DNA of 64,000 nt from DATDAW01 sp036525185. GTDB lineage: Bacteria > Verrucomicrobiota > Verrucomicrobiia > Chthoniobacterales > DASVRZ01. Where the stretch lies: assembly GCA_036525185.1 (NCBI GenBank), contig DATDAW010000018.1:1-64000 (forward strand). Direction: 5' to 3'. Below the pieces are notes generated by a model. It worked only from the letters and a program-made list of their open reading frames with translations. It made no database searches and was not told where the DNA came from. The position numbers and the translations under genes were made by a program. Within the stretch, counting starts at the first letter, position 1; every line of letters starts with the position of its first letter. Positions 36,093 through 45,735 of this stretch are shown here, in pieces.

Positions 36093-37163
36093 TTAGATGG
36101 GCTCGTGCTGGGGAATATCAGCGAGAACCTGCCGCACAATGGCGTCGGAGCTGATTCCTTCGCTTTGCGCCGTAAAATTAGGCGCAATGCGATGCCGAAG
36201 AATCGACGGCGCAACCGCCGCGACGTTCTCACAGCCCACGTAGACCTGGCCATTAATCAAGGCATGCGCTTTTGCCGCCATAATCAGGCTCAGGCTCGCA
36301 CGCGGTCCCGCGCCGAAGCTGAGGTATTTGGCGCAGTACTCATGGGCGCCTCCTTCCCGCGGACGGGTCGAACGCACAATAGCCTTGGCGTAGTGGTAAA
36401 CATGATCCGCAACAGGCACGATTTTCACTGTTTCCTGGATGTAGGAGATTTCCTCGGCACCGAGCACCGGGTTTGGCCGGGCCGGCGGCGCTCCTGTCCC
36501 GCGTTTCATGACCTCCAGCTCCTCATCATCCGTCGGATAGCCGACGTTGATGAGGAACATGAACCGATCCAATTGGGCCTCCGGTAGCGGATAGGTGCCT
36601 TCCTGTTCCAGCGGATTCTGCGTCGCAAGCACGAAGAACGGCTTGGGCAACTCGCGCGTCACCCCGCCCACCGTTACGCGGCGTTCCTGCATTGCCTCCA
36701 GCATGGCGGCCTGCGTCTTCGGCGGCGTCCGATTGATTTCGTCCGCCAGCACAATGTTGGCAAATAACGGGCCGGGCAGGAATTTAAATTCTTTTTCACC
36801 ACTGACCGGGTCCTGATAAATCACCTCGGTGCCAGTGATGTCACTGGGCATCAGGTCCGGAGTGAATTGGATGCGCCGAAACGACATTTGCAGCGTCTCA
36901 GAGAGCGTGGAAATAAGGAGCGTTTTGGCCAGGCCAGGCACGCCAACCAGCAGCGCGTGGCTGCGCGTGAAAATCGAGATCAGGATTTCCTCCACGACTT
37001 TGTTTTGCCCGACGATGACCTTCGCGAGTTCACTTTGGATACTCAGGTAGGATGATCTGCAAAAATCCACGGCGGCAGCGCCGTCATTTTCTTCCGTTGC
37101 GAAATAAGCAGAAACAAGGGGCGCGGTTTCCTCGGCGGGAGGAGCGATGGGAGAGTCGTTCAT
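36093..37163 (-). CDS. MoxR-family AAA+ ATPase
   Basis: A 356-residue MoxR ATPase. The Walker A motif is GVPGLAKT, followed by RIQFTPDLMPSDITGTEV, Walker B in VLADEINRTPPKTQAAMLEAMQ, and sensor 1 in FVLATQNPLEQEGTYPLPEAQ. The lid domain is complete. A 40-residue N-terminal extension is unlike other members. It is the first gene of the minus-strand cluster and probably supplies ATP-driven remodelling for the VWA partners. The 245-base region upstream (37164-37408) shows no gene and should carry the cluster promoter. Confidence 0.96.
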   Translation of the reverse strand: MNDSPIAPPAEETAPLVSAYFATEENDGAAAVDFCRSSYLSIQSELAKVIVGQNKVVEEILISIFTRSHALLVGVPGLAKTLLISTLSETLQMSFRRIQFTPDLMPSDITGTEVIYQDPVSGEKEFKFLPGPLFANIVLADEINRTPPKTQAAMLEAMQERRVTVGGVTRELPKPFFVLATQNPLEQEGTYPLPEAQLDRFMFLINVGYPTDDEELEVMKRGTGAPPARPNPVLGAEEISYIQETVKIVPVADHVYHYAKAIVRSTRPREGGAHEYCAKYLSFGAGPRASLSLIMAAKAHALINGQVYVGCENVAAVAPSILRHRIAPNFTAQSEGISSDAIVRQVLADIPQHEPI

Positions 37164-37408
37164 GGGGTTTACTAGGATGTTGGTTCTGGAAAGAAATTTA
37201 CAAGCTACGTCATCGGCCGGGACCTGGCCGTACGAAGGCGCGCAGCTGGATCCGCCATCCAGGTCTGAATCGGGAGCAAGATATACGACATATTTGAAGA
37301 GAACTTCCTCTACTGGCAGACCGGCTGAGTCAAGCCGCGAGTTTTCGTGATGGCCGAACCGCAGAGCGAGATTTCTTACATCGCCGGCCTATCAGAAAAG
37401 GCCCGGGA

Positions 37409-38671
37409 CTAGTTCTTTCCCAGCGCCTGCAATTTCTCCGACGCCTTCTTGACCAAAGTGTCATCCCTGGAAATTTCCTGCACCTTTTTCAGATCAGCGA
37501 CCGCTTTGTCGACATGCTCCTGCGACGCAAGGGCAAAACCCCGACTTAAATAGTACTGCGCCTCATCCGGCTTCAATTCGATCGCCCTATCGTAATCCAT
37601 GACCGCCCGCGCCCACGCGCGCTGCGTCGAGTACGCATAGGCGCGCACGCGAAAGGCCTCGGGATTCTCGGGGTCGAGATCGATGGCCTTCGTGGCATCG
37701 GCAATTGCCTCGTCTGATTTGCCGAGAGCGGTGTAAGCCGTTGCGCGGCGTAGATATCCGCTCGCGCTATCCGGGGCCTTTGCGATAAGGTCGGAATAGG
37801 TTTTCACCGCTTCGGCTGCGTTGCCTGACGACGCCAGTGCGCTGGCTTCTCCCGCCGCTGCCGATTTGTCGCCCGGATTACGCGCCAGCACGGCCTGGAA
37901 GTCTTTCAAGGCACCTGCCGCATCCCCTTGGGCGAGCAACGCATAACCGCGTTGATTCAACGCATCGTTATCGTCGGCTTTTTTGGAAAGGATCTCGCTG
38001 AAACCCGCGACGGCTTTCGCGTAGTCCTTTGCACCGAGGTAGGCGTTGGCGCGGCGGCGGAGTATGTCCACGTCAGCCGGTTTCCCCGCAAGCAACGCGG
38101 TCAAATCATCGGCTGCCTGCGGAAACTTGCCCAACTTCCCGTAAGCGAACGCCCGTTGACTGAGCGCGTCTGCATCCGTCGGGTTCGCCTGAAGAACTTT
38201 CGTCAAATCGTCGATGCTACCCTCGTAGTCGCTCTTCTGGCCGAGAACATAACCGCGAAGTTTGAGGTATTTGACGTCCCCTTCCTTGAGTTCGAGCGCT
38301 TTGTTCAAGTCAACGAGCGCCGGATCGATCATGTTTTGCGCTACGTAGACGCTGGCTCGGCTATAATAAAGCGCGCTGGAGTCTGGCGAGAGATCAATCG
38401 CTTTTCCGAAACTGGCCACAGCACCATCCAGGTCGCCTTTACGCTGGAGCGCAATGCCAAGGTTCTTATGATTCGACGCGTCCTTCGGATCGGCTTCCAC
38501 GGCTTTTTCAAAAGCCGAAACTGCCGCCGCGTAGTCACCTGATTTCGCTGCTTGAATACCTTGCTTGGCATAATCCGCAGCACTCTGCGCATAAAGCCCC
38601 GGTGTGAGCGTGGTGACATTGGCGAAGGCGACAAGAATCGCAACGGCAGCAAGAGATGAGTGGTGCCTCAT
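37409..38671 (-). CDS. Exported TPR-repeat protein
   Basis: A 420-residue protein with a signal peptide (about 1-28, ending LYAQS) followed by around ten to eleven tetratricopeptide repeats. Each repeat shows the A-x-x-x-G-x-x-x-x-A pattern, for example AAKSGDYAAAVSAFEKAVEAD and AYGKLGKFPQAADDLTALLAG. TPR stacks form protein-binding superhelices; here it would be periplasmic or on the outer membrane. No partner can be named. It is monocistronic as far as I can see. Confidence 0.9.
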   Translation of the reverse strand: MRHHSSLAAVAILVAFANVTTLTPGLYAQSAADYAKQGIQAAKSGDYAAAVSAFEKAVEADPKDASNHKNLGIALQRKGDLDGAVASFGKAIDLSPDSSALYYSRASVYVAQNMIDPALVDLNKALELKEGDVKYLKLRGYVLGQKSDYEGSIDDLTKVLQANPTDADALSQRAFAYGKLGKFPQAADDLTALLAGKPADVDILRRRANAYLGAKDYAKAVAGFSEILSKKADDNDALNQRGYALLAQGDAAGALKDFQAVLARNPGDKSAAAGEASALASSGNAAEAVKTYSDLIAKAPDSASGYLRRATAYTALGKSDEAIADATKAIDLDPENPEAFRVRAYAYSTQRAWARAVMDYDRAIELKPDEAQYYLSRGFALASQEHVDKAVADLKKVQEISRDDTLVKKASEKLQALGKN

Positions 38672-38731
38672 AGTTCGTTGGATGGCGACTGTATGGAATC
38701 CTGGCGGCTTGCCAATGATTCTTTGGCAGGA

Positions 38732-40105
38732 TCACCGCTGCCAGATACGGGCAAGGCGTTTGATCTGGCCGAAGATGGCATAATCCCGCTGAGTCATCTC
38801 AGCCGGACGCGCTTCGCAGAGCATGTTTACCGCCAGAAAGGTCGCCCCCATGATCGCTGCTGAGGCCGCAAAATACGCGCTGTAATAGTTGATCTCGGCG
38901 CCAAAAAGACGGCCCTCCCTGCCCTGCATGGCATCGATCACGACACCCCAGAAAACGGGGGAAAGACCCGTCGCAAGGCTGGTGATGACCGTGTAAAGCG
39001 CGAAAAAGTGATTTCGGCCCATCACCGGCATGATGGCCATCGACAGATGGGCGTTGGCGACCGCGAAGTTCGCTGTCGCCACGCCAAGACTAAAGTTGAG
39101 CAGAGCAACGATCCACGCCAACGCCGGTATAAGACCAGCCGCCATCCCCGCCCAGCCGAGCGTTACCAGCGTGGCCAAAAAAGTCACCAGCCGGAGCACG
39201 ATCTTGGCACCCGTGCGGTCCAGGAATCGTGCCGTAAAGGGCAACGTCCCGATCGCGCCCAGAAAACCACCGAGCGACAACGCCAGAATATGGCTCTCGG
39301 CCAGCTTCGGCACCTCACGCGTGAATGCCACGGAAAAAAGCGGCAGCGCACCCGCCACCAGCACCCACAGCAAGTTGAAGCACACCAGCCGCCTGAATGG
39401 CGGATAATTCAAAATCGTCAGCCACGGCACGGGTTGCGACGACGAGCGAACCGCCGCAGTTGCTTCCGCGTCAGGGACTTGTTGGATCGATCGCAAACTC
39501 ACCAATCCCGCCGCCGCGCTCAGCAGAAAAATCGCCGAAAACCGCCACGGATGCGGCATCCATTCCAGTGTCACCGCACACACACCGAGCGCCGCAAGAC
39601 TCCCCGCATGAATCGATAACTGTTCCCGCGACAAATACAGCCCCCGGCTTTCCTCAGGCACGACAGCCGTGATCCACGGCATCCAACAGCCCGCAGAAAT
39701 ACCTCGAAGCAAGGCATATATGAAAAGCGCTGCAAGGACCAGACACAGCTTTGTCGTCGCGTCGGCAAACAGCAGCCCCGGGATTACGGCCAAGGCAAAA
39801 ACCATCGTGGTCCGCAATCCCCAACCGCCGAGCATGAATTTCTTGTATCCGAATTTCGGGATGAAATTTGCCGCAGGAAGCTGGAAAACAGCGAGCAACG
39901 GCAGCATCGACGCTACAACGCCCAGAACAGTTGCACTCGCACCAAGGCTTTTCGCATAGAGCACCGCAGGGGTTCCCGTCGCGATCTGGAAAGATATGGC
40001 GTTTAGAAAGTTGAAATTGTACGCGTGCTGCATGCCTGCCGGAATCGGCACCGCCTCACTCGTAACTCGCCTCGGAATCGCAACGCCTTCAGCTTCACCA
40101 CTCAT
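38732..40105 (-). CDS. MFS transporter
   Basis: A 457-residue major facilitator protein with about 12 hydrophobic helices starting near residue 28. An atypical N-terminal tail of some 25 residues and the motif GYKKFMLGGWGLR between helices 2 and 3 (a variant of the MFS motif A position) are visible. No residues let me name a substrate. It ends with a soluble tail rich in Arg. It lies between a TPR gene and a PHP gene, all on the minus strand, but the gaps of 60 to 90 bases do not prove an operon. Confidence 0.85.
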   Translation of the reverse strand: MSGEAEGVAIPRRVTSEAVPIPAGMQHAYNFNFLNAISFQIATGTPAVLYAKSLGASATVLGVVASMLPLLAVFQLPAANFIPKFGYKKFMLGGWGLRTTMVFALAVIPGLLFADATTKLCLVLAALFIYALLRGISAGCWMPWITAVVPEESRGLYLSREQLSIHAGSLAALGVCAVTLEWMPHPWRFSAIFLLSAAAGLVSLRSIQQVPDAEATAAVRSSSQPVPWLTILNYPPFRRLVCFNLLWVLVAGALPLFSVAFTREVPKLAESHILALSLGGFLGAIGTLPFTARFLDRTGAKIVLRLVTFLATLVTLGWAGMAAGLIPALAWIVALLNFSLGVATANFAVANAHLSMAIMPVMGRNHFFALYTVITSLATGLSPVFWGVVIDAMQGREGRLFGAEINYYSAYFAASAAIMGATFLAVNMLCEARPAEMTQRDYAIFGQIKRLARIWQR

Positions 40106-40195
40106 TCATGCCGCCTCCGGCCTTTGAAGAATGGGGGAAAAGGTTAAAAGTCATTAAAGGAGCGTCACTAGGAATAACAAAAGCCTTCTTCACCT

Positions 40196-40906
40196 TCAAG
40201 TTTCCGCTTTCAACCCCACGTACTTCTTCCGCTTTCGGAGCCGAAACCAGTTGCTCCACGTCTTCTTGAAGCTCGCCGTCGGTGTGAGATACCGCTGATT
40301 CAACTCATTGCTTTTCACAATCTGCTTGAGCACTCCCTGGACCGAAAAATCGTCCGTCTGCAGGATGGTGTATGCCGTTCCGATTGCTGCTTCGTGGTGG
40401 GCGTCGCTGGCAGCGGTCATTGCCAATTGCCTGGACTGGGCATACTCGAAAGCGTGGCGATTGTAACGTTTCAGCGTGCTGGCGGCGTTGAACACCTCCA
40501 ATGCGTCGATCGGTAATGTGTCCAGCACGCCGACCCGAATTCCGGCCCGGAAAAGATCGAACGGATGCGGTGGAATCGCCAGCCCGCCCGCTTCATGAAT
40601 CAATTTGCAAACCTCGAGTGCAGGCGTGCCTTTGAGATTGGGAAGCGTGGCACCAATACAGAGAAGATGTCCCTCAGCAGTAGTCACTTCCACACCAGGT
40701 ATCACGAGAAAACCATCCACCGGAAGCCCGTCTTCGCGCATCAACCCCTTGTCGAGCATGTACGTCACGGCATCACATGTGTTGTGGTCGGTCATTGCAA
40801 ATCCCTGCAGCCCTTTCTTTTTCGCCGATGCAATCAGTTGCTCCGGACTGCTCACACCGTCGCCGGAAAAAAATGAGTGCGCATGAAGATCAATTTTCAG
40901 GCCCAT
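40196..40906 (-). CDS. PHP-domain metal-dependent phosphoesterase
   Basis: A 236-residue PHP-domain protein. The metal-binding motif DLHAHSFFSGDG lies at residues 6-17, then AMTDHNTCD, a glutamate in PGVEVTTAEGHLL, HPFD, and the late TAASDAHHEAAIG. These match the four conserved motifs of the PHP superfamily, whose members hydrolyse phosphoesters such as 3',5'-nucleoside bisphosphates or histidinol phosphate. The ATG at 40906 places the first motif correctly; the longer frame to 41035 overlaps the divergent DUF1802 gene. Substrate unknown. Confidence 0.9.
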   Translation of the reverse strand: MGLKIDLHAHSFFSGDGVSSPEQLIASAKKKGLQGFAMTDHNTCDAVTYMLDKGLMREDGLPVDGFLVIPGVEVTTAEGHLLCIGATLPNLKGTPALEVCKLIHEAGGLAIPPHPFDLFRAGIRVGVLDTLPIDALEVFNAASTLKRYNRHAFEYAQSRQLAMTAASDAHHEAAIGTAYTILQTDDFSVQGVLKQIVKSNELNQRYLTPTASFKKTWSNWFRLRKRKKYVGLKAET

Positions 40907-41001
40907 AAGAAATCGTGTAAGGGTGGAACACCAGCGGCTGTCGGACGATGACGCTGTTAGGGCATGTTGCATGGAAAGCGATTTCGCGTCAATGATGCGG
41001 C

Positions 41002-41586
41002 ATGACCACCGAGGCTCTCGTCGAAACGCCAACACTCGCCGGATTCAAGGAATGGGCGCTCGTCTGCGCCGCGCTCGAGCGCGGTGAAACCAGCCTCATC
41101 CTGCGCAAAGGCGGCATCGCCGAAGGCCGCGCCGGATTCCGATTCAAACACTCGGATTTTTTCTTGTTCCCCACGTTTTTCCACGAACAACTCGCCCGTA
41201 CACGGCTGCATCCGGAGACCGTCGTGCCTACGCCTGAACCGGGGACCATCACCATCACCGCTCGGGCTACGGTCGAATGGACGGAACTGGTGACGGATCC
41301 GGCCATTTTGGAGAAACTGACGCCTTTGCATATCCTGCAGCAGTCCGTCGTTGATGAACGCTTTCATTACGGCAAGGAAGGTGAAATTCCGGCGATCAAC
41401 GTCGCCTTCCTCCGTGTCTGGAAATTAAAGACCCCCTGGAAGTTTCCCGATGCGCCGAAATACGGTGGCTGCCGCAGCTGGATCGATCTGCCGGATTTGC
41501 CGACGGACTTTGCCGAAACACCCGCGCTCACAGACGAGGAACACGCGCGCAGGTCGACCACGTTGCGCGAACTGCTGGCAAAATAG
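41002..41586 (+). CDS. DUF1802 family protein
   Basis: A 194-residue protein of the DUF1802 family. The segment FKEWALVCAALERGETSLILRKGGIAEG at residues 15-42 (only partly conserved outside) and FFLFPTFFHEQ around 56-66 are characteristic, as is LTPLHILQQSVVDERFHYG. Members are found in cyanobacteria, Verrucomicrobiota and others and have no known function. The gene lies between divergent PHP and convergent cyclase genes and has a one-base gap to the latter's stop codon. Confidence 0.87.
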   Translation: MTTEALVETPTLAGFKEWALVCAALERGETSLILRKGGIAEGRAGFRFKHSDFFLFPTFFHEQLARTRLHPETVVPTPEPGTITITARATVEWTELVTDPAILEKLTPLHILQQSVVDERFHYGKEGEIPAINVAFLRVWKLKTPWKFPDAPKYGGCRSWIDLPDLPTDFAETPALTDEEHARRSTTLRELLAK

Positions 41587-41587
41587 C

Positions 41588-43756
41588 CTACTTCGTCTTC
41601 ATCACAAAGACCGCGTCCCAACCGGATCCGGGCGGATTTGCGATAAGCTCATCGCAACGATGCACATACAAGCGGGACACCGGGTCACTCGGATGCGCTT
41701 CGAGGGCGGCTACGAACTTCTCTTTTGCCGCGGCAAAAGCCGCGTTGCGGTACAAGTGCACGCCCCCGTTGGCTTTGTGCACATATCTTTGAAGTGCTTC
41801 GTCCACAGGCACCTCCTTGGGTTGATGCACGGCAAAAACCTCCGTCGCACGGCCCTTCCCTTTCACGCGCACCAGATCGATGCTCTGAAGCACAAAATGT
41901 TCGCCCACGAGGTTTGCCACGTCCTCACCAATCAATAAATCCACTCCGTATTCCTTCGTAAGGCCTTCCATTCGAGAAGCCAGATTTACCGGGTCGCCAA
42001 TCACCGTGAACTCGCTCTTTTCCGCCGAACCCATGTCACCGGTAATCACCTCGCCATAATTCAGCCCGATTCCAAAGCGAAATGTTATCCGCCCTTGTTC
42101 CGCCCAACGCGCGTTTAGCTTCGCAAGTTCCGCACGCATTTCGAGCGCCGCGGATACCGCCCGTCGGGCGTCTTCTTCAGGCCCAAAACTTTGCACATTC
42201 CCCCACACCGCCATCACCGCATCGCCGATGAATTTGTCCAATGTCCCGCGGTGCTTGAAAACGCATTCCACCATAACGCTCAAATACTCATTGAGTTGCG
42301 CCACCAATTCCCGCGCATCGGCTCCTTCCATGATCGATGTGAAGCCACGCAGATCCGAAAAAAGAACCGTCACATTGCGACGAACGCCTTTGCGAGCCTC
42401 CTCGAATTCTTTGGGATTGTCCAAGAGCTCACGCACGACGTTTTTCGACATGTAGCGCTCGAATTGCAGACGCATACGTCGCCGTTCAACCCGCTCCGCG
42501 ACCCACTGATAAACCAGCGAAACCAGCCCGCTTCCCCAAAGTGACAGGAGAGGCGAAATCGTCACCGGCTGTAGTGAAAACCGGTTAAACGCCACCCAGG
42601 ACAACACCATTATCAGTCCGCCGCACGCCGCCAGCGCAGCGAATTGCCGCACCGGATACCGCACCATGCTGATAATCTGAAAGCCAAGAAACCCGCCCAG
42701 CGCGATCACTCCCGCAGATAGCCAAAAGGGAAACGGCCGCACAAACGCCCCCTGCATCGCCGCATTGATCGCCTGTAAATGCACAACCGGTCCAGGCAGC
42801 TCATCAAATGGCGTCTTTACCGTGTCATGCATCCGCGCCCCGAAATACCCGACCATCACGATCTTGTCCTTCACCGCTCCACCGTTGCCGAAGTTGTTTT
42901 TCCAATAGGCAAAAGCATCCAGCAGGGGACGGGGACGAAATGACGCCGCCGCCGGATCCGCCCAGCGGATGAATTTTCCATCCAGTCCGGGCGGAATTCG
43001 GTCCGTGAAGTCGGCTTTTTTCAACGCTGCAGCGGCCAGCGACAGAAAAACTTCATTCTGGCGCAGCCGGTAATTGACCGCACGGAGCACGCCGTCACCT
43101 GCGTCCGGCCAGAAGTTTACGAATCCAATCCGGTCATCCTGCGGAGTCGTCGCAGGAATCAGCGAATCCGAAGGAACCGATTGCGCCCACGCCTCCATCC
43201 CGGACGGCAGGCTTTTCTGATTGAAATCGCTTCCGACAACCACTTTGTCCTGATGGCGTTCCAATGCCTCGCGAAATGCGGCGTCCGTTTCGAGCTCGCT
43301 CAAAAATACGATGTCGAACACGACCACCCTCGCACCGGCAGCTATCAATTTGTCCAAGAGAATCGCATACACCTCGCGCGACCACGGAAAATGGTTGGCC
43401 ATCAGACTCAGCGCCTGGAAATCCGCGCCGTCCTTCGGGAGATCGTCGTAAAGTTCCTCCAGATCCAACTTCGAGACGGATAACGAGTCGTCATCGATGC
43501 CGATGCATAGCAAATTGTCGCCCGCTGGCGCTTTGCGTCCGCGCCGGACCAGGAAGTCATTGAAACGATTTTCTGAATGAATCAATTCGCGCGGAACATC
43601 CTGCGACACATACGCGAGAACTTCTGGCGACAACAAACGCCGCGCGAGTGAGTTATAGACGAGAAACTGGCAACAATACACGCCCAGCACAAGGACCGTG
43701 CACACCACGCAGATCACAAACAAGCTAACCACACGCTGACGATCCGAAGCTGCCAC
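41588..43756 (-). CDS. CHASE2-domain adenylate/guanylate cyclase (class III)
   Basis: A 722-residue membrane sensor cyclase. One N-terminal helix (about 12-32) leads to a large extracytoplasmic CHASE2 domain (about 45-330), then three membrane helices (about 340-425) and a class III cyclase domain (about 460-640). The metal-binding aspartates are present in VLFSDLRGFTS and FIGDAVMAVWG, so it should be active; the transition-state motif in VNLASRMEG also looks intact. A TPR-like tail follows (about 655-710). It would convert an external signal into cAMP or cGMP. The frame begins with GTG at 43756; a downstream start is possible. No CRP-like gene lies here. Confidence 0.93.
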   Translation of the reverse strand: MAASDRQRVVSLFVICVVCTVLVLGVYCCQFLVYNSLARRLLSPEVLAYVSQDVPRELIHSENRFNDFLVRRGRKAPAGDNLLCIGIDDDSLSVSKLDLEELYDDLPKDGADFQALSLMANHFPWSREVYAILLDKLIAAGARVVVFDIVFLSELETDAAFREALERHQDKVVVGSDFNQKSLPSGMEAWAQSVPSDSLIPATTPQDDRIGFVNFWPDAGDGVLRAVNYRLRQNEVFLSLAAAALKKADFTDRIPPGLDGKFIRWADPAAASFRPRPLLDAFAYWKNNFGNGGAVKDKIVMVGYFGARMHDTVKTPFDELPGPVVHLQAINAAMQGAFVRPFPFWLSAGVIALGGFLGFQIISMVRYPVRQFAALAACGGLIMVLSWVAFNRFSLQPVTISPLLSLWGSGLVSLVYQWVAERVERRRMRLQFERYMSKNVVRELLDNPKEFEEARKGVRRNVTVLFSDLRGFTSIMEGADARELVAQLNEYLSVMVECVFKHRGTLDKFIGDAVMAVWGNVQSFGPEEDARRAVSAALEMRAELAKLNARWAEQGRITFRFGIGLNYGEVITGDMGSAEKSEFTVIGDPVNLASRMEGLTKEYGVDLLIGEDVANLVGEHFVLQSIDLVRVKGKGRATEVFAVHQPKEVPVDEALQRYVHKANGGVHLYRNAAFAAAKEKFVAALEAHPSDPVSRLYVHRCDELIANPPGSGWDAVFVMKTK

Positions 43757-43879
43757 GCGGGGAGAAAAGCAGTTTTCCTATCGCCCTGCAAAGCACAAGA
43801 ACCGTCAGATTTTAACCTCAACGCAAAACGGCAAGAAGCTGCTTCAATTTTTTTTGATTCGCTGCTACCGATTCTGTTC

Positions 43880-45673
43880 GTGACCGACCTTTCCTTCTCG
43901 CTTTTTGCCCTCCGCAACGCCTACCTCGACGGCGAAGTCACGGTGGATGCCGTCATAGCCGAAGCCCTGCGTCGCGCGGCCAATGAGAAGTATCCTTCGG
44001 TCTGGATTCGCCTCCTCACACCCGACGAACTCGAGCCATACGTTGCAGCCTTGCGCGCCCAGGATCCGCGTCATCTCCCGCTGTACGGCATCCCATTTGC
44101 CATCAAAGACAACATCGATCTCGCCGGCATTCCGACCACCGTGGCGTGCCCGGAATTCGCCTATACGCCAAGCGCATCTGCAACCGTCGTGGAACGCCTC
44201 ATCGCTGCAGGCGCCGTTCCCATGGGCAAGACAAACCTCGACCAGTTCGCCACCGGCCTGGTCGGCGTCCGGTCGCCATATGGGATTCCCCGTTCGGTTT
44301 TCAACGCGGAATACATCTCCGGCGGTTCCAGCAGCGGCTCTGGAGTCGCGGTCGCTTCGGGCATGGTTACCTTCGCGCTCGGCACCGACACGGCAGGGTC
44401 AGGACGCGTCCCCGCCGCTTTCAACCACATCACAGGCTATAAACCCACCAAAGGCTGGTTTAGCGCGAAGGGCGTCTTCCCTGCCTGCCACTCGCTCGAT
44501 TGTGCCACCGTTTTCGCCGGCACTTGCGCTGAGGCTTCCAAAATCGCCCATACCGTGTGGGGGATCGATCCTGGCGACTCTTTTTCACGCGCGCCTATTT
44601 CCGAAACGCGCCCCATCAAAACGCTCGGCGTTCCGGCAGCGGAAGGTCTGGCCTTTTTCGGCGACGCCGCCGCGGAGGCGCTCTACAGCGAATCCCTGGA
44701 AACTCTCGCCGCGCAGGGTTTCGAACTCGTGGAATTCGACTACCTCCCTTTTCGCGACGCCGCTCTTCTCCTTTATGCCGGGCCATGGGTCGCCGAACGC
44801 CGCCATGCCATAGGCGCGTTCTTAAAAACGCATCCTGAAGCCGTGCATCCCGCCGTCCGAACCATCATCGCTCGCGGTGACGAAGTGACCGGCGTCGATG
44901 TCTTCGACGGCATCTATCGTTTGCAGGATTTCATCGCACGAACGGTCCGTGTCTTTGAAGAGATTGATGCCTTGGTCCTCCCTACGACCGGCACCACCTA
45001 TCGCGTCGCCGATGTCCTCGAGGACCCGATCACGCTAAACTCCAATCTTGGCTACTACACGAACTTTGTTAACCTGCTGGACTTGGCGGCCGTTGCTGTC
45101 CCCGCCGGTTTCCGCGAAAACGGCGAAGGTCTTCCATTCGGCATCACCTTCATAGGCCCCGCCGGAAGCGACGAGCAGCTCCTGGCTCTCGGCGACCGGT
45201 TCCATCGACTTAGAACGACAACCATCGGCGTGACAGGGCGCGACCTCTCATCCGAACCCGCTCTCTCAGCGCCAGATTCTGGCCTCCAACTGGCTGTCGT
45301 CGGCGCCCATCTGACTGGCGAACCGCTCAACCACCAGCTCACCAGCCGCAACGCACGCTTCATCCGTTCAACGCGCACTTCCGCCCACTATCGTCTCTAC
45401 AAACTCCCGAATACGACTCCACCCAAACCTGGATTGGTGCGACTCTCCGAGCCGGTCGCCCACTCAGCCGGCATCGTCGTCGAAATCTGGAGCCTGGACG
45501 CCGCTGCCTTCGGCGCTTTCGTCGCAGAAATCCCGCCTCCCATGACCATCGGCACCATCCAGCTTGAAGACGGATCCTCTGTGAAAGGTTTTCTCTGCGA
45601 ACCCCTCGCCATTGAAGGCGCAGAAGACATCACGGCGAGCGGCGGCTGGAAAGCCTTTCAAGAAGCACGCTAA
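43880..45673 (+). CDS. atzF: Allophanate hydrolase (AtzF type)
   Basis: A 597-residue two-domain protein. Residues 1-440 are an amidase-signature domain with the Ser-cisSer-Lys triad visible: Lys 76 in IKDNID, Ser 150 in ISGGSSSGSG, and Ser 174 in GTDTAGSGRVPA. Residues 460-597 match the C-terminal AtzF/DUR1,2 domain, which decarboxylates the N-carboxycarbamate formed by the amidase. Together they turn allophanate into ammonia and CO2. Neither a urea carboxylase gene nor cyanuric acid or biuret genes are next to it, so the source of allophanate is unseen. The start is GTG at 43880. Confidence 0.93.
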   Translation: MTDLSFSLFALRNAYLDGEVTVDAVIAEALRRAANEKYPSVWIRLLTPDELEPYVAALRAQDPRHLPLYGIPFAIKDNIDLAGIPTTVACPEFAYTPSASATVVERLIAAGAVPMGKTNLDQFATGLVGVRSPYGIPRSVFNAEYISGGSSSGSGVAVASGMVTFALGTDTAGSGRVPAAFNHITGYKPTKGWFSAKGVFPACHSLDCATVFAGTCAEASKIAHTVWGIDPGDSFSRAPISETRPIKTLGVPAAEGLAFFGDAAAEALYSESLETLAAQGFELVEFDYLPFRDAALLLYAGPWVAERRHAIGAFLKTHPEAVHPAVRTIIARGDEVTGVDVFDGIYRLQDFIARTVRVFEEIDALVLPTTGTTYRVADVLEDPITLNSNLGYYTNFVNLLDLAAVAVPAGFRENGEGLPFGITFIGPAGSDEQLLALGDRFHRLRTTTIGVTGRDLSSEPALSAPDSGLQLAVVGAHLTGEPLNHQLTSRNARFIRSTRTSAHYRLYKLPNTTPPKPGLVRLSEPVAHSAGIVVEIWSLDAAAFGAFVAEIPPPMTIGTIQLEDGSSVKGFLCEPLAIEGAEDITASGGWKAFQEAR

Positions 45674-45735
45674 ACACGGCGGCAAAACGATTTTCCGCAT
45701 GAATTGCGACGTGTTGAACGCCGTCACAGCGACGA

